From positions 1-49,300 of the forward strand of contig JAAVYI010000019.1 in assembly GCA_022791055.1 (NCBI GenBank): a stretch of DNA of 49,300 bases, written 5' to 3'. The notes under the pieces are model-generated. The model saw nothing but the letters and a program-made list of their open reading frames with translations. It was not told the origin of the DNA and did not search any database. The position numbers were made by a program, and so were the translations under genes. The stretch's first letter is position 1. Each line of letters starts with the position of its first letter. Shown here one piece after another: positions 34,306 through 42,707 of this stretch. The stretch is from Clostridia bacterium. GTDB taxonomy: Bacteria; Bacillota; Clostridia; Christensenellales; Pumilibacteraceae.

Positions 34306-35337
34306 ATGGATAAAAAAGTGACAATGGAACAGATCGCAGAAGCGGCCAACGTGTCGAAAGGGTTGGTTTCGAGAGCGCTTACCGACCGATACGGGGTCAG
34401 CAGCGAAATGCGGTCGCTTATCAAGATGAAAGCGGTCGAACTGGGTTACGACTTCGAGCGGATCAAAACCAAATCGAAGAAAAGAATGTCGTGTTGCCTA
34501 TTGATGTCCTCGCGCGTGCTGACGCGCGAATCGTACTGGCAGCCGATCATTCGCAGCATGGAAGAGGCGCTTTCGTTTGAAGGGATTGACACCGACTATT
34601 TCATTTACGATGAAACCGATTTTTCGGAAGAGGACAGTCGACGCCTAAAGAGCAACGACGCCGGCGCTTACGTCATCATGCACAAGAATTTCCCGTTTCT
34701 GATGCGCGAACTGGAGAAAAAGCACAAGCCGACGGTTGTCATCGATCCGCAGTTTCATATGGCGGCCAAGTTCTTGCAGATCCGCGCCAGCAACTACGAA
34801 TCGTCGTTCGAGGCCGCGCAATATCTGATCGAAAACGGGCTGCGGCGTTTGGTCTATTACGGCGCGTGCGCCTTTTCGCAAAGCTACCGCGAGCGCTACG
34901 AGGGGGCGCGCGACTGCGTGCAAGAATATGCGCAACTGGGCGCGACGCTCGAATCGGTCGACATCGACAACAGCGATTATGCGTTCGGAGCGCCCGAACA
35001 GTTGACTGCGGTCATCGGCGACGGGCATGTCGACGCGGTGCTGTGTTGCAACGACCTGTTCGCCATTTCGGCGCTTAAAACGATCAAAGAACTGGGGCTA
35101 AACGTGCCGGAAGATATTTCGTTGGTCGGATTCGACAATACGATCGAGTCGTCGATCGTCTCGCCCGAGATCACCACCGTCGACATTCCGCGCGAGGCCA
35201 TGGGCAAAGAGGCGGCACGTTTCGTCGTCGACACCGCGGCTACGGGAAAGGCAAACTACACGTCGCTGGTGCTCAACTGTACGTTGGTCAAACGCCGGTC
35301 GGTTAAAACGATACCGCAAAACGAGGAGGCTCGATGA
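34306..35337 (+). CDS. LacI-family transcriptional regulator
   Basis: A 343-aa repressor. The N-terminal helix-turn-helix (MEQIAEAANVSKGLVSRALTD, residues 5-25, one step atypical because the usual V-S-x-x-T-V-S-R reads VSKGLVSR) is followed by a periplasmic-binding-protein-like sensor with DAVLCCNDLFAISALKTIKELGLNVPEDISLVGFDN, the family hallmark, at about 235-280. Start ATG 34306 is behind GCAGGGGAC. It overlaps the next gene by four bases (ATGA), so it is co-translated with the GH2 enzyme. The likely inducer is a sugar or phosphosugar from the imported glycan. The promoter at 34256 contains a matching inverted repeat. Confidence 0.93.
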   Translation: MDKKVTMEQIAEAANVSKGLVSRALTDRYGVSSEMRSLIKMKAVELGYDFERIKTKSKKRMSCCLLMSSRVLTRESYWQPIIRSMEEALSFEGIDTDYFIYDETDFSEEDSRRLKSNDAGAYVIMHKNFPFLMRELEKKHKPTVVIDPQFHMAAKFLQIRASNYESSFEAAQYLIENGLRRLVYYGACAFSQSYRERYEGARDCVQEYAQLGATLESVDIDNSDYAFGAPEQLTAVIGDGHVDAVLCCNDLFAISALKTIKELGLNVPEDISLVGFDNTIESSIVSPEITTVDIPREAMGKEAARFVVDTAATGKANYTSLVLNCTLVKRRSVKTIPQNEEAR

Positions 35338-37433
35338 AAAAGACGATACGACTGCAATGGGAAGTGGGTTGCGCCAAAGACGGGAATGCATTGCCCGGCC
35401 GTTTCATTCCCGCCACCGTCCCCGGCTCGGTGCAACTGGATATGCTGCGGGCGGGGGAACTGCCCGACTATACGGTCGGCACGCAGTTCCACGCGTATGA
35501 CGGCCTGGAAGATTTGTACTGGACGTACCGCACCCGTCTGCCGCAAGGCGAACAATTGTTTTTGGTCTCCGGCGGCATCGATTATCGCTATTGCGTGTTC
35601 ACCGATTCGGAGGTTTTGTACGAATACGAGGGTATGCAAAAGCCGTTCAGTCTCGACGTTTCCCCGTATGCGGGACAAGCGCTGTATATTCGCATTTTTC
35701 CCGCGCCTAAAGCAAACGGGCAAGAGGGGCGGGCGCAAGCGAACTTATGTACAAAGGGCGCCGTCAGCTACGGCTGGGACTTTCACCCGCGGCTGATCCC
35801 CTTAGGCATATGGAACGACTGCTATATCGAAATGCGGGAAGCCGTACATTTCGAAGAATGCCGCTTTGATTACGCACTCAGCGAAGATTACGCGTTTGTC
35901 GACGTGCGTCTCCACTATCGCGCGCGCGGCGGAGGGGCGCGACTACATATCGCCGGCTTGACAGCGGAGAGCGAACGCGACAGCGGCATTTTGACGGTGC
36001 GTATTAAGCGGCCGAAGTTGTGGTTTCCGACCGGGTACGGCGAGCCGTATCTGTACACGGCGACCGCCGAGGCCGTTTGCGACGGCAAGGCTTGCGACCG
36101 TATCGAAAAGCGGTTGGGCTTTAAGCGCGTGCGCTTGGTGCCGACTGCGTACAACTGGAGCTTTTACCACCCGCCGGCAACGCAGGCATATCCGCCCATT
36201 TATACCGAAGTCAATGGGGTCAAGGTGTTTGCCAAAGGCACCAACTGGGTGATACCCGAAATCTTTTATTCGGAAATGACCGAAGAAAAATACCGCTGCT
36301 ATGTCGGCCTCATTCACGATGCAAATATGAACTACGTCCGCTGTTGGGGCGGCTGTACGGCCAATAAAGAAATCTTTTTCGACCTGTGCGACGAATACGG
36401 CATTCTCGTTTGGCAGGAGTTTCCGCTCTCGTGCAACTGCTATGCCGACGATCCGCACTATTTACAGGTGCTCGCTTCGGAAGCCGAGGCCATGCTGACC
36501 CGTGTCGGCGGCCACGCCTGTTGCGCCCTGTTCGTCGGCGGCAACGAGCTGTTCATGGCCTGGAGCGGTATGACGCAGCAGTCGAAGGCGCTGCGTATGC
36601 TCGACGCATTGAGTTTACAACACTGCCCGGACATTCCGTTTTTGCCGACCGCGCCGCTCAGCGGTATGCGCCACGGCAGTTACGGCTATCTCTATGCCGG
36701 GCAGGAGCCGCACGTCTATTTGCGCGAGAACGTGCCGACCGCGTTCACCGAATTCGGCGTGCCGTCGCTGTCGTCTTTTAAGACGATCGCGGGCTTTATG
36801 GACGAGGCGGAGGCCGGCAAACGCGGCGGCGTGTGGGAGGCGCACCACGGTTGCGGCGTGTGGGACCCGGAACCGGAAAGCTGGAGCTATTTGCCGCAGG
36901 TCCGGGAATTTATGGGCGGCGGGACGCTCGAAGAATGCTGCCGCCACGCGCAGTTGTGGCAAGCGATCGTATACAAATCGATTTTCGAGGAGGCGCGGCG
37001 GCATACCGATATTTGCGCCATGGCGCTCAACTGGGACTTTTGCGACGTGTGGCCGTCGGCGGCCAACAATTCGATCGTCGAGTACGGCGGCCAACCGAAA
37101 CCGGCCTATTACGCCATTCGCGACGCGCTCAAGCCGCAGGTGTTGGCGCTTGCGTTTGACAGCATTTACTGTAGCGACACGCTTTCGATCCGACCCTGTA
37201 TACTGGCCGATCGGGAATATCCCGCCGTTACGGGCGCGACGCTGACCGTGCGTCAAGGCGAACGGGAGATCGTGTGCGCGCTTGACATGCCTGCGGACGG
37301 GGCTTTGGGCGCGCCGATCGACGTCGACGTAGGCGCGTTCGATGTCGGCGCGATCGAAGTGCGGCTGACGTGCAAAAATGACGAACTAAGTAATACCTAT
37401 ACGTTTATCAAAAAGGGGGCGCAGACGGCATGA
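35334..37433 (+). CDS. GH2 family glycosidase, beta-mannosidase-like
   Basis: A 699-aa cytoplasmic enzyme (no signal). Domain order is GH2: N-terminal jelly-roll (VPGSVQLDMLRAGELPDY, a beta-mannosidase-type start), immunoglobulin-like domain, then a TIM barrel. GWDFHPRLIPLGIW (about 143-156) is the mannosidase-like version of the GWDW..R motif. The acid/base is E405 in VGGNELF (usually G-N-N-E) and the nucleophile E473 in TEFGVPS. The length is shorter than the 800-900 aa of many members. It should release beta-mannose, or a related sugar, from imported oligosaccharides. It is coupled to the LacI gene upstream and overlaps the permease gene downstream by four bases. Confidence 0.88.
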   Translation: MKKTIRLQWEVGCAKDGNALPGRFIPATVPGSVQLDMLRAGELPDYTVGTQFHAYDGLEDLYWTYRTRLPQGEQLFLVSGGIDYRYCVFTDSEVLYEYEGMQKPFSLDVSPYAGQALYIRIFPAPKANGQEGRAQANLCTKGAVSYGWDFHPRLIPLGIWNDCYIEMREAVHFEECRFDYALSEDYAFVDVRLHYRARGGGARLHIAGLTAESERDSGILTVRIKRPKLWFPTGYGEPYLYTATAEAVCDGKACDRIEKRLGFKRVRLVPTAYNWSFYHPPATQAYPPIYTEVNGVKVFAKGTNWVIPEIFYSEMTEEKYRCYVGLIHDANMNYVRCWGGCTANKEIFFDLCDEYGILVWQEFPLSCNCYADDPHYLQVLASEAEAMLTRVGGHACCALFVGGNELFMAWSGMTQQSKALRMLDALSLQHCPDIPFLPTAPLSGMRHGSYGYLYAGQEPHVYLRENVPTAFTEFGVPSLSSFKTIAGFMDEAEAGKRGGVWEAHHGCGVWDPEPESWSYLPQVREFMGGGTLEECCRHAQLWQAIVYKSIFEEARRHTDICAMALNWDFCDVWPSAANNSIVEYGGQPKPAYYAIRDALKPQVLALAFDSIYCSDTLSIRPCILADREYPAVTGATLTVRQGEREIVCALDMPADGALGAPIDVDVGAFDVGAIEVRLTCKNDELSNTYTFIKKGAQTA

Positions 37434-38356
37434 AATCGGCCAAAAAATCCAAGCTGTGGCGCAATGTCAAGAACGCCCGCTATATCTATCTGCTCATTTT
37501 TCCCGCCATTGTCTTTTATATCATCTTCAACTACATTCCCATGTACGGCGTGCGCATTGCCTTTCAGGACTTTTTCCCGCGCTTAGGCATTTCGGGCAGT
37601 CCGTCGGTCGGTTGGGATAATTTCCGCTACATCTTCGCCCAAACCGAATTTTGGCGCGCGTTCCGCAACACGCTGGTCATCAGCCTGTGCCGAATCGCGC
37701 TCAGCTTTGTGTTTTCGGTCGGCACCGCGCTTATTCTCAACGAGATTCGAATGCGCCGCTTTAAAAAACTGGCGCAAACGGTGTTCACCTTTCCGCATTT
37801 CTTAAGTTGGGTGATTATCGCCGGCTTTGTCAACAACCTGTTCATGAACACCGGCGTTATCAATAACTTGGTCGCGCTGTTCGGCGGCAACCGTATCGAC
37901 TTCTTGCGCAACAAGGGATTCTTCTTCGGATTGCTGATGTTCACCGAAATTTGGAAAGAGGCCGGCTGGGGCAGTATCGTCTACCTGGCGACCATGGCGG
38001 GCATCGACGCCGAACTGTACGACGCGGCCGAAATCGACGGCGCAAGCCGATTCCGCCGTATCGTCAGCGTGACGCTGCCCGGCATTCGCTCGACCGCCGT
38101 GCTGCTGCTCATTCTTTCTACCGGCAGTATTCTGACGTCGGGTTTCGACCAAATTTTCAACCTGTACAATCCGCTTGTCTACGAGATCGCCGACATTCTC
38201 GATACCTACATTTACCGCACCACGTTCGGCACGGCGCAAGCGTCCAACCCGGGTTACGGCGCGGCCGTCGGCCTGTTCAAATCGGTCGTCTCGTGCGCCC
38301 TGGTGCTGCTTGTCGACCGTATCGCCAAGCTGACGGGCGAAAGGGGGATCATATGA
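37430..38356 (+). CDS. sugar ABC transporter permease (LplB type)
   Basis: A 308-aa membrane protein with six helices, the LplB/YtcP opening (KNARYIYLLIFPAIVFYIIFNY then PMYGVRIAFQDF), and the EAA loop near 195-220 (ELYDAAEIDGASRFRRIVSV). It overlaps the GH2 stop by four bases and its own stop overlaps the next permease start, so the three genes are translationally coupled. LplB/YtcP permeases pair with LipO-type binding proteins such as the one at 39478; typical substrates are uronate- or mannose-containing oligosaccharides. Confidence 0.93.
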   Translation: MKSAKKSKLWRNVKNARYIYLLIFPAIVFYIIFNYIPMYGVRIAFQDFFPRLGISGSPSVGWDNFRYIFAQTEFWRAFRNTLVISLCRIALSFVFSVGTALILNEIRMRRFKKLAQTVFTFPHFLSWVIIAGFVNNLFMNTGVINNLVALFGGNRIDFLRNKGFFFGLLMFTEIWKEAGWGSIVYLATMAGIDAELYDAAEIDGASRFRRIVSVTLPGIRSTAVLLLILSTGSILTSGFDQIFNLYNPLVYEIADILDTYIYRTTFGTAQASNPGYGAAVGLFKSVVSCALVLLVDRIAKLTGERGII

Positions 38357-39231
38357 GCCGCATCCGTACTGCTTCCCGCAACCGGATCACCAAAACCGAC
38401 CGGATTCTGTTTGCCGTTCTGCTCGTCGGATTGCTGTTGATCATCTACCCGTTCTATAACGCGCTGTGCATTTCGTTTTCGACCGAGCAGGCGTACCTGT
38501 CGACGCCGTTTATGCTGTTCCCGTCCGAATGGACGTTCGATTCGTATATCACCGTGTTTTCCGACAAAAGTTTGTGGTCGGGGTATAAGATCACGCTCAT
38601 TCTCGTCGTCGCGGGCACGGCGTGTCAGCTGTTCTTCACGGTGATTACCGGCTATGCCATGAGCCGTCCCAAGTGGCCGGGTAAAAACATCGTCATGAAT
38701 TTCATTCTCATCACCATGTTTTTCTCGGGCGGGTTGATCCCGTATTATTATTTGATTAACAATTTGGGACTGTACAACTCCATTCTCGTCATGATCATCC
38801 CCGGCGCGATCGACACCTACAATATGCTGCTCATTCGCAACTATTTTCAAAACCTGCCCTTTGCGCTCGAGGAGTCGGCCAAGATCGACGGCGCCAACGA
38901 TCTCGTCATCTTATGGAAAATCTTTTTGCCTCTTGCTACCCCCATGCTCGCCACGATCGGCCTGTTCTTTGCGATCGGCAACTGGAATCAGTGGTACAAC
39001 GCCATGCTGTTCATCGACTCGCAGTCTTTAAAACCCCTGCAACTGGTGTTGCGCGAACTGATCGTCACCAATACCGCCGGTTTCAACCCCAGTCCGATCG
39101 GTCGCCCGTCTTTCTCCGAAGGCCTCAAAATGGCCAGTATCTTTTTCACCATCGTCCCCGTTATGTGCATTTATCCCTTCATTCAGCGGTTTTTCGTGAA
39201 AGGGTTAGTAGTGGGCGCTATTAAAGGCTAG
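38353..39231 (+). CDS. sugar ABC transporter permease (YtcP type)
   Basis: A 292-aa membrane protein. Start ATG 38353 lies behind AAGGGGG and overlaps the previous stop by four bases. It shows the YtcP pattern LLIIYPFYNALCISFS, a FFSGGLIPYYYLINNLGLYNS loop, and the EAA motif (ALEESAKIDGANDLVILWKI, about 170-190), and ends in VKGLVVGAIKG. It partners the permease at 37430. Its stop codon's last base opens stem-loop element B. No ATPase gene is present in the locus. Confidence 0.93.
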   Translation: MSRIRTASRNRITKTDRILFAVLLVGLLLIIYPFYNALCISFSTEQAYLSTPFMLFPSEWTFDSYITVFSDKSLWSGYKITLILVVAGTACQLFFTVITGYAMSRPKWPGKNIVMNFILITMFFSGGLIPYYYLINNLGLYNSILVMIIPGAIDTYNMLLIRNYFQNLPFALEESAKIDGANDLVILWKIFLPLATPMLATIGLFFAIGNWNQWYNAMLFIDSQSLKPLQLVLRELIVTNTAGFNPSPIGRPSFSEGLKMASIFFTIVPVMCIYPFIQRFFVKGLVVGAIKG

Positions 39232-39360
39232 TTTGAAGGCGTATACGACAGCATATAGCGGCTACGTGCCCGACGGAGACTCGGTCAAGTAGACAGAACT
39301 ACATTCCCTCGTCTCCGTCGCGCCTGTTGCCGCTCTCTGCCGCCGTCTACGCCTTCAAAC
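39231..39360. repeat. stem-loop element B of a three-copy family
   Basis: 130 bases starting at the last base of the permease stop codon. Outer stem GTTTGAAGGCGTA (39231-39243) with TACGCCTTCAAAC (39348-39360), 13 bp; middle stem AGCGGC (39257-39262) with GCCGCT (39329-39334); inner stem CGACGGAGAC (39271-39280) with GTCTCCGTCG (39311-39320); tip GTAG-ACAGAA-CTAC (39289-39302). GCATATAGCGGC and CTCTCTGCCGCC are shared exactly with element A. A second near-copy of the 3' arm, CTACACCTTCAAAC, lies at 39406-39419. Confidence 0.8.
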
Positions 39361-39477
39361 AGAGAGTGCGATCGAAAATGTTTGCTTTCCTCGTCTAGCT
39401 TGTTTCTACACCTTCAAACGAAAGGGCGGGGCGCAAGGGAAATCAATTTGTAAACGATCCGATAAGGAGGTCAAAAT

Positions 39478-41067
39478 ATGAAAAAAGGGTTTAGGGCGGC
39501 CATGGCCGCGGTGTTGGCGTGTTGCACGGTGGCGACGGCAGGATTTGCCGTCGGGTGCAAAAAGCCGGGCGAGTATGACAAGTACGGCAATGTCATACTC
39601 GAGATCGCCAATCTGTACATGACCGATTTGGGCGACGCGTACACCGACTACGTGCAAGACAAGTTCGGGGTCAGCATTTCGCCCAAAGGCTACAGTTGGA
39701 CGGATTGGGATTCGCAGGTGACGAGCGCGGTCAACGGCGACAATATGCCGCACGTGTTCCACTGGAATCTCGAGGCCGACACCTTTCCAACGCTCGAACG
39801 CTGGGCGAGAGGCGGCTCGCTGCGTGCGCTGCCCGACGACTTGAGCGCGTATCCGAACGTGGCGCGTCTGGTGTCGGATGCGACGGCAATCGAGCAGATG
39901 AAGATCGGCGGCAAACTGTACTGCCTGCCGCTCGTGCGCAATCCGCAGGACACCGATACCGTGTACAGCGAGTTTACCTACGTGTACCGCAAGGACTGGG
40001 CGAAACGGCTGGCCGCGAAAAATCCGACAAAATACGGCGACCTGTATAAAGCGGACGATGTGTACACCTACGCGGAGTTCGAGCGGCTACTTACCGCGTT
40101 CAAGGACGAGGACATGGCCGGCAACGGCAAGACGGTGCCGCTTGCCGACGTCGAGTGGTCGTTCCCGTCGGTCGCCAACTACTTTAAAGACGCGCCGCAC
40201 GCCTATGTATTGAACGCGCAGACCGGCAAATACGAGTGGAATTTCACCACGCCCGCCTTTACCGCAGGCTTAGAGAAAGCCAAGAAATATGTCGAGGACG
40301 GCATATACTGGGCCGATCAGTACGCCGCCAAAGAGGGCGACGCCATGACGCGTTACAAGTCGGGCGTGGTCGGGTGCTACTTCGACAACTGTACGCTGAC
40401 CAACTATTCCGAGCTGCGTAAGAGTTTCGCCGCAGCCAACCCGTCGGTCGATCTCGACGAGGGCACGGCGCTGATGCGGCTAAAACGCGACGACGGCAAA
40501 TTCGTGTACGAAGAAGCCAACAACTGGTGGTCGGCGACGCTGTTTTCGGCCGACATTACCGACGCGCAGCTTAATAAATTCCTCGAAATCATGAACTGGT
40601 TGCTGTCCGACGAGGGGACGATGTTCTCGACCTACGGTTTCGAGGGCAGCGATTATGCGGTACACGACGACGGCAGCATCGAACTGTTTTGGAGCAAAAA
40701 GACCAACGGCGCCTATGCGCCCAAGGTGATCGGCGCGCGCTACCTGCGTTTTGCCGCCTCGCTCGGCTACGACGTCATCGCGCGCGATCCGCTGATCGAC
40801 GACGCGACCAAGGCGGCGCATACGGCGTGGAAAGCGGACATTGATAAGCAGTTTGCGGCAAATAGCGTCAAGCTGTTGCCGCTGTATCCCGAGATGAACT
40901 GGCTGTCGCTGCCGAACAAGAACGCCAACGCCGGTCTGTTCAACGAGGCGCAGGCGGCAATGACCCGCTATGCGTTCGGCGACGGCGGTTGGGACACGTT
41001 CAACCAAAACAATGCGAGCAAATATACGGCGGTCGTCGACGAGGTCAACACCGCGCTCGGACTTTGA
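39478..41067 (+). CDS. extracellular solute-binding lipoprotein (LipO type)
   Basis: A 529-aa lipoprotein (lipobox FAVGC, Cys27). The body matches LipO/LplA-type CUT1 binding proteins: a short ordered N-terminus, then DNMPHVFHWNLEADTFPTLERW, LVRNPQDTDTVYSEFTYVYRKDW, and a long alpha-rich C-terminal half. It binds the oligosaccharide at the cell surface for the permease pair upstream. GATAAGGAGGTC precedes the ATG. The 246-base gap from the permease gene contains element B and a repeated arm, so expression of this gene may be set separately from the upstream genes. Confidence 0.9.
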   Translation: MKKGFRAAMAAVLACCTVATAGFAVGCKKPGEYDKYGNVILEIANLYMTDLGDAYTDYVQDKFGVSISPKGYSWTDWDSQVTSAVNGDNMPHVFHWNLEADTFPTLERWARGGSLRALPDDLSAYPNVARLVSDATAIEQMKIGGKLYCLPLVRNPQDTDTVYSEFTYVYRKDWAKRLAAKNPTKYGDLYKADDVYTYAEFERLLTAFKDEDMAGNGKTVPLADVEWSFPSVANYFKDAPHAYVLNAQTGKYEWNFTTPAFTAGLEKAKKYVEDGIYWADQYAAKEGDAMTRYKSGVVGCYFDNCTLTNYSELRKSFAAANPSVDLDEGTALMRLKRDDGKFVYEEANNWWSATLFSADITDAQLNKFLEIMNWLLSDEGTMFSTYGFEGSDYAVHDDGSIELFWSKKTNGAYAPKVIGARYLRFAASLGYDVIARDPLIDDATKAAHTAWKADIDKQFAANSVKLLPLYPEMNWLSLPNKNANAGLFNEAQAAMTRYAFGDGGWDTFNQNNASKYTAVVDEVNTALGL

Positions 41068-41102
41068 AATTTTAAACCGGTACGATAAGGAGGTTTCGGA
41101 AA

Positions 41103-42533
41103 ATGAAGAAAGCAATTTGTCTGTTGTTGACGGCCGTTATGGCCACCGCGGCGACGGGGTGTTCGCCCAAAGTCAAGGACGCCTACACGTTCGACGAGCA
41201 GTTGCACGCATCGTTCGACGGCATCGGCGTCGAGTGGGACGCATACGAACATCCCAACATCATCACCGACGCGAAATGGGAAACGGTGACGGCGCGCGTG
41301 CAAAAGCTCGCGCCCGCATTTATCCGCTGTATGATCAACCTCGACTGGGTGCTGACCGACTGGCAAAAAGGCGAGGACGGCGCGCCCGATACTTGGTCGT
41401 ACAACTGGGAGCAAGCCAACATCAAAAGCCTGTTGCAGATCCTCGACTACTGCCAGTCGGCCGGGGTCAAGGTGGCGTTAGGCTCTTGGCGCGCGGTGGA
41501 CGGTTGGGATATGAAAGATTCGGCCGACGACCGTTTCGCGCAGATCTTCGGCGAGATTTTCGACGAACTGGTCAACACACGCGGCTATACCTGTATCAAG
41601 TGGTTTGTGCCGACCAACGAGCCGAACTACCTGCCGGGCAATACCTTCGAAACCTGGCATACGGGCGTCGAAAAGGTGTATGCGCAGTTCCGTGACAAGG
41701 GGTTACTCGACAAAGTATCGATCACAGGCCCCGACGCGACGTCGCAGACGGCCGCCATGACCTGGTGCGAAAGCGCGGCGCGCGACACCCGCGACAAGCT
41801 GGGCAACTATTCGATTCATTTGTACGTCAGCGATTATACCGTCGATTCGGGCAACCTGGCCGAAAACATTCGACGGATTCGCGAGACGATCGAACGGCAC
41901 GACGCCGCCGTCGCCGATAAAGGACTGTATCTCTGGGAGTGCGGCTTGATCGACGGCAAAAACGAGGAGTGGGACACCAACGAGCTGATCGACACCTACG
42001 GTTACGGGGTGCGCATGGCCGACTACACGTTGCAGTGCATCATGGGCGGCGCCAAAGGCGTTTGCTACTGGGAACTCGACGACGCCATGCACTTTTTGGA
42101 CAACGGCAAGACCAAGAACTGGGGCATGTTCAGTTCGTTGGGCGACGCCGCGCAGCAAGAGTTGCGGCCGTGGTTTTCGTCGAGTATGCTGCTGTCGAAA
42201 ATGTTCGGCGCGGGCAGCTCTGTCTACGGTTGCGCGTTAAACGGCGAAAATAAAACGGCGGTGCGTGCGGTAGCGGCGGTGTCGGCCGATAAGACGGCGG
42301 GTGGCTATGCGATCGTCAACAGCGGCGCGACCGCCGTGACAAAAACGTTTTACTTGCCCGAAACGGTCGTCGGCGACAAGCTGTATGTGTACGTGTTCGG
42401 CGAAAAGGACGCCAAAGTAGACGGCGACGGCTACATCGTCCCCAACTACGAACTGAGCGGCAGTTTGAATCAGACGCTTGCGGTGACGGTGCCGGCGAAA
42501 AGCGTCGTGTTCGTAAGTAATACGAAATATTGA
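41103..42533 (+). CDS. clan GH-A glycoside hydrolase lipoprotein
   Basis: A 476-aa surface lipoprotein (lipobox AATGC, Cys20). Residues about 35-360 form a TIM barrel with clan GH-A catalytic residues: acid/base E173 in VPTNEPN and nucleophile E279 in LWECGL, at the ends of strands 4 and 7 as expected. The FIRCMINLDWVLTDW start and the C-terminal beta-sandwich (about 385-475) are like GH5, GH30 and GH39-type enzymes; I cannot choose the family. It would cleave the polysaccharide outside the cell before import. AAGGAGG precedes the ATG, 35 bases after the binding-protein gene. The stop codon is inside stem-loop element C. Confidence 0.82.
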   Translation: MKKAICLLLTAVMATAATGCSPKVKDAYTFDEQLHASFDGIGVEWDAYEHPNIITDAKWETVTARVQKLAPAFIRCMINLDWVLTDWQKGEDGAPDTWSYNWEQANIKSLLQILDYCQSAGVKVALGSWRAVDGWDMKDSADDRFAQIFGEIFDELVNTRGYTCIKWFVPTNEPNYLPGNTFETWHTGVEKVYAQFRDKGLLDKVSITGPDATSQTAAMTWCESAARDTRDKLGNYSIHLYVSDYTVDSGNLAENIRRIRETIERHDAAVADKGLYLWECGLIDGKNEEWDTNELIDTYGYGVRMADYTLQCIMGGAKGVCYWELDDAMHFLDNGKTKNWGMFSSLGDAAQQELRPWFSSSMLLSKMFGAGSSVYGCALNGENKTAVRAVAAVSADKTAGGYAIVNSGATAVTKTFYLPETVVGDKLYVYVFGEKDAKVDGDGYIVPNYELSGSLNQTLAVTVPAKSVVFVSNTKY

Positions 42534-42656
42534 AAGCGAATACATCGCCGGATTCGGGCTACGCTTGTCAAATCGGCTTAGTTACGGTAGGTCGAACTAC
42601 ACGCCCTCGCCGATTTGCCAACTGTTGCCCGACTGCGGCGCGTCTTCGCTTTCAAT
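42529..42656. repeat. stem-loop element C of a three-copy family
   Basis: 128 bases that include the TGA of the GH-A gene. Outer stem ATTGAAAGCGAA (42529-42540) with TTCGCTTTCAAT (42645-42656), 12 bp; middle stems CGCCG/CGGCG and TCGGGC (42554-42559) with GCCCGA (42627-42632); inner stem CAAATCGGC (42569-42577) with GCCGATTTG (42609-42617); tip GTAG-GTCGAA-CTAC (42587-42600). It shares CTACG, tip, CCCT and TGTTGCC with element B in the same order, while stem sequences differ. Confidence 0.8.
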
Positions 42657-42707
42657 GCGATAGTAACATATCATACTATTTTTGAAATCGTAAGGGAGAT
42701 CATGACC

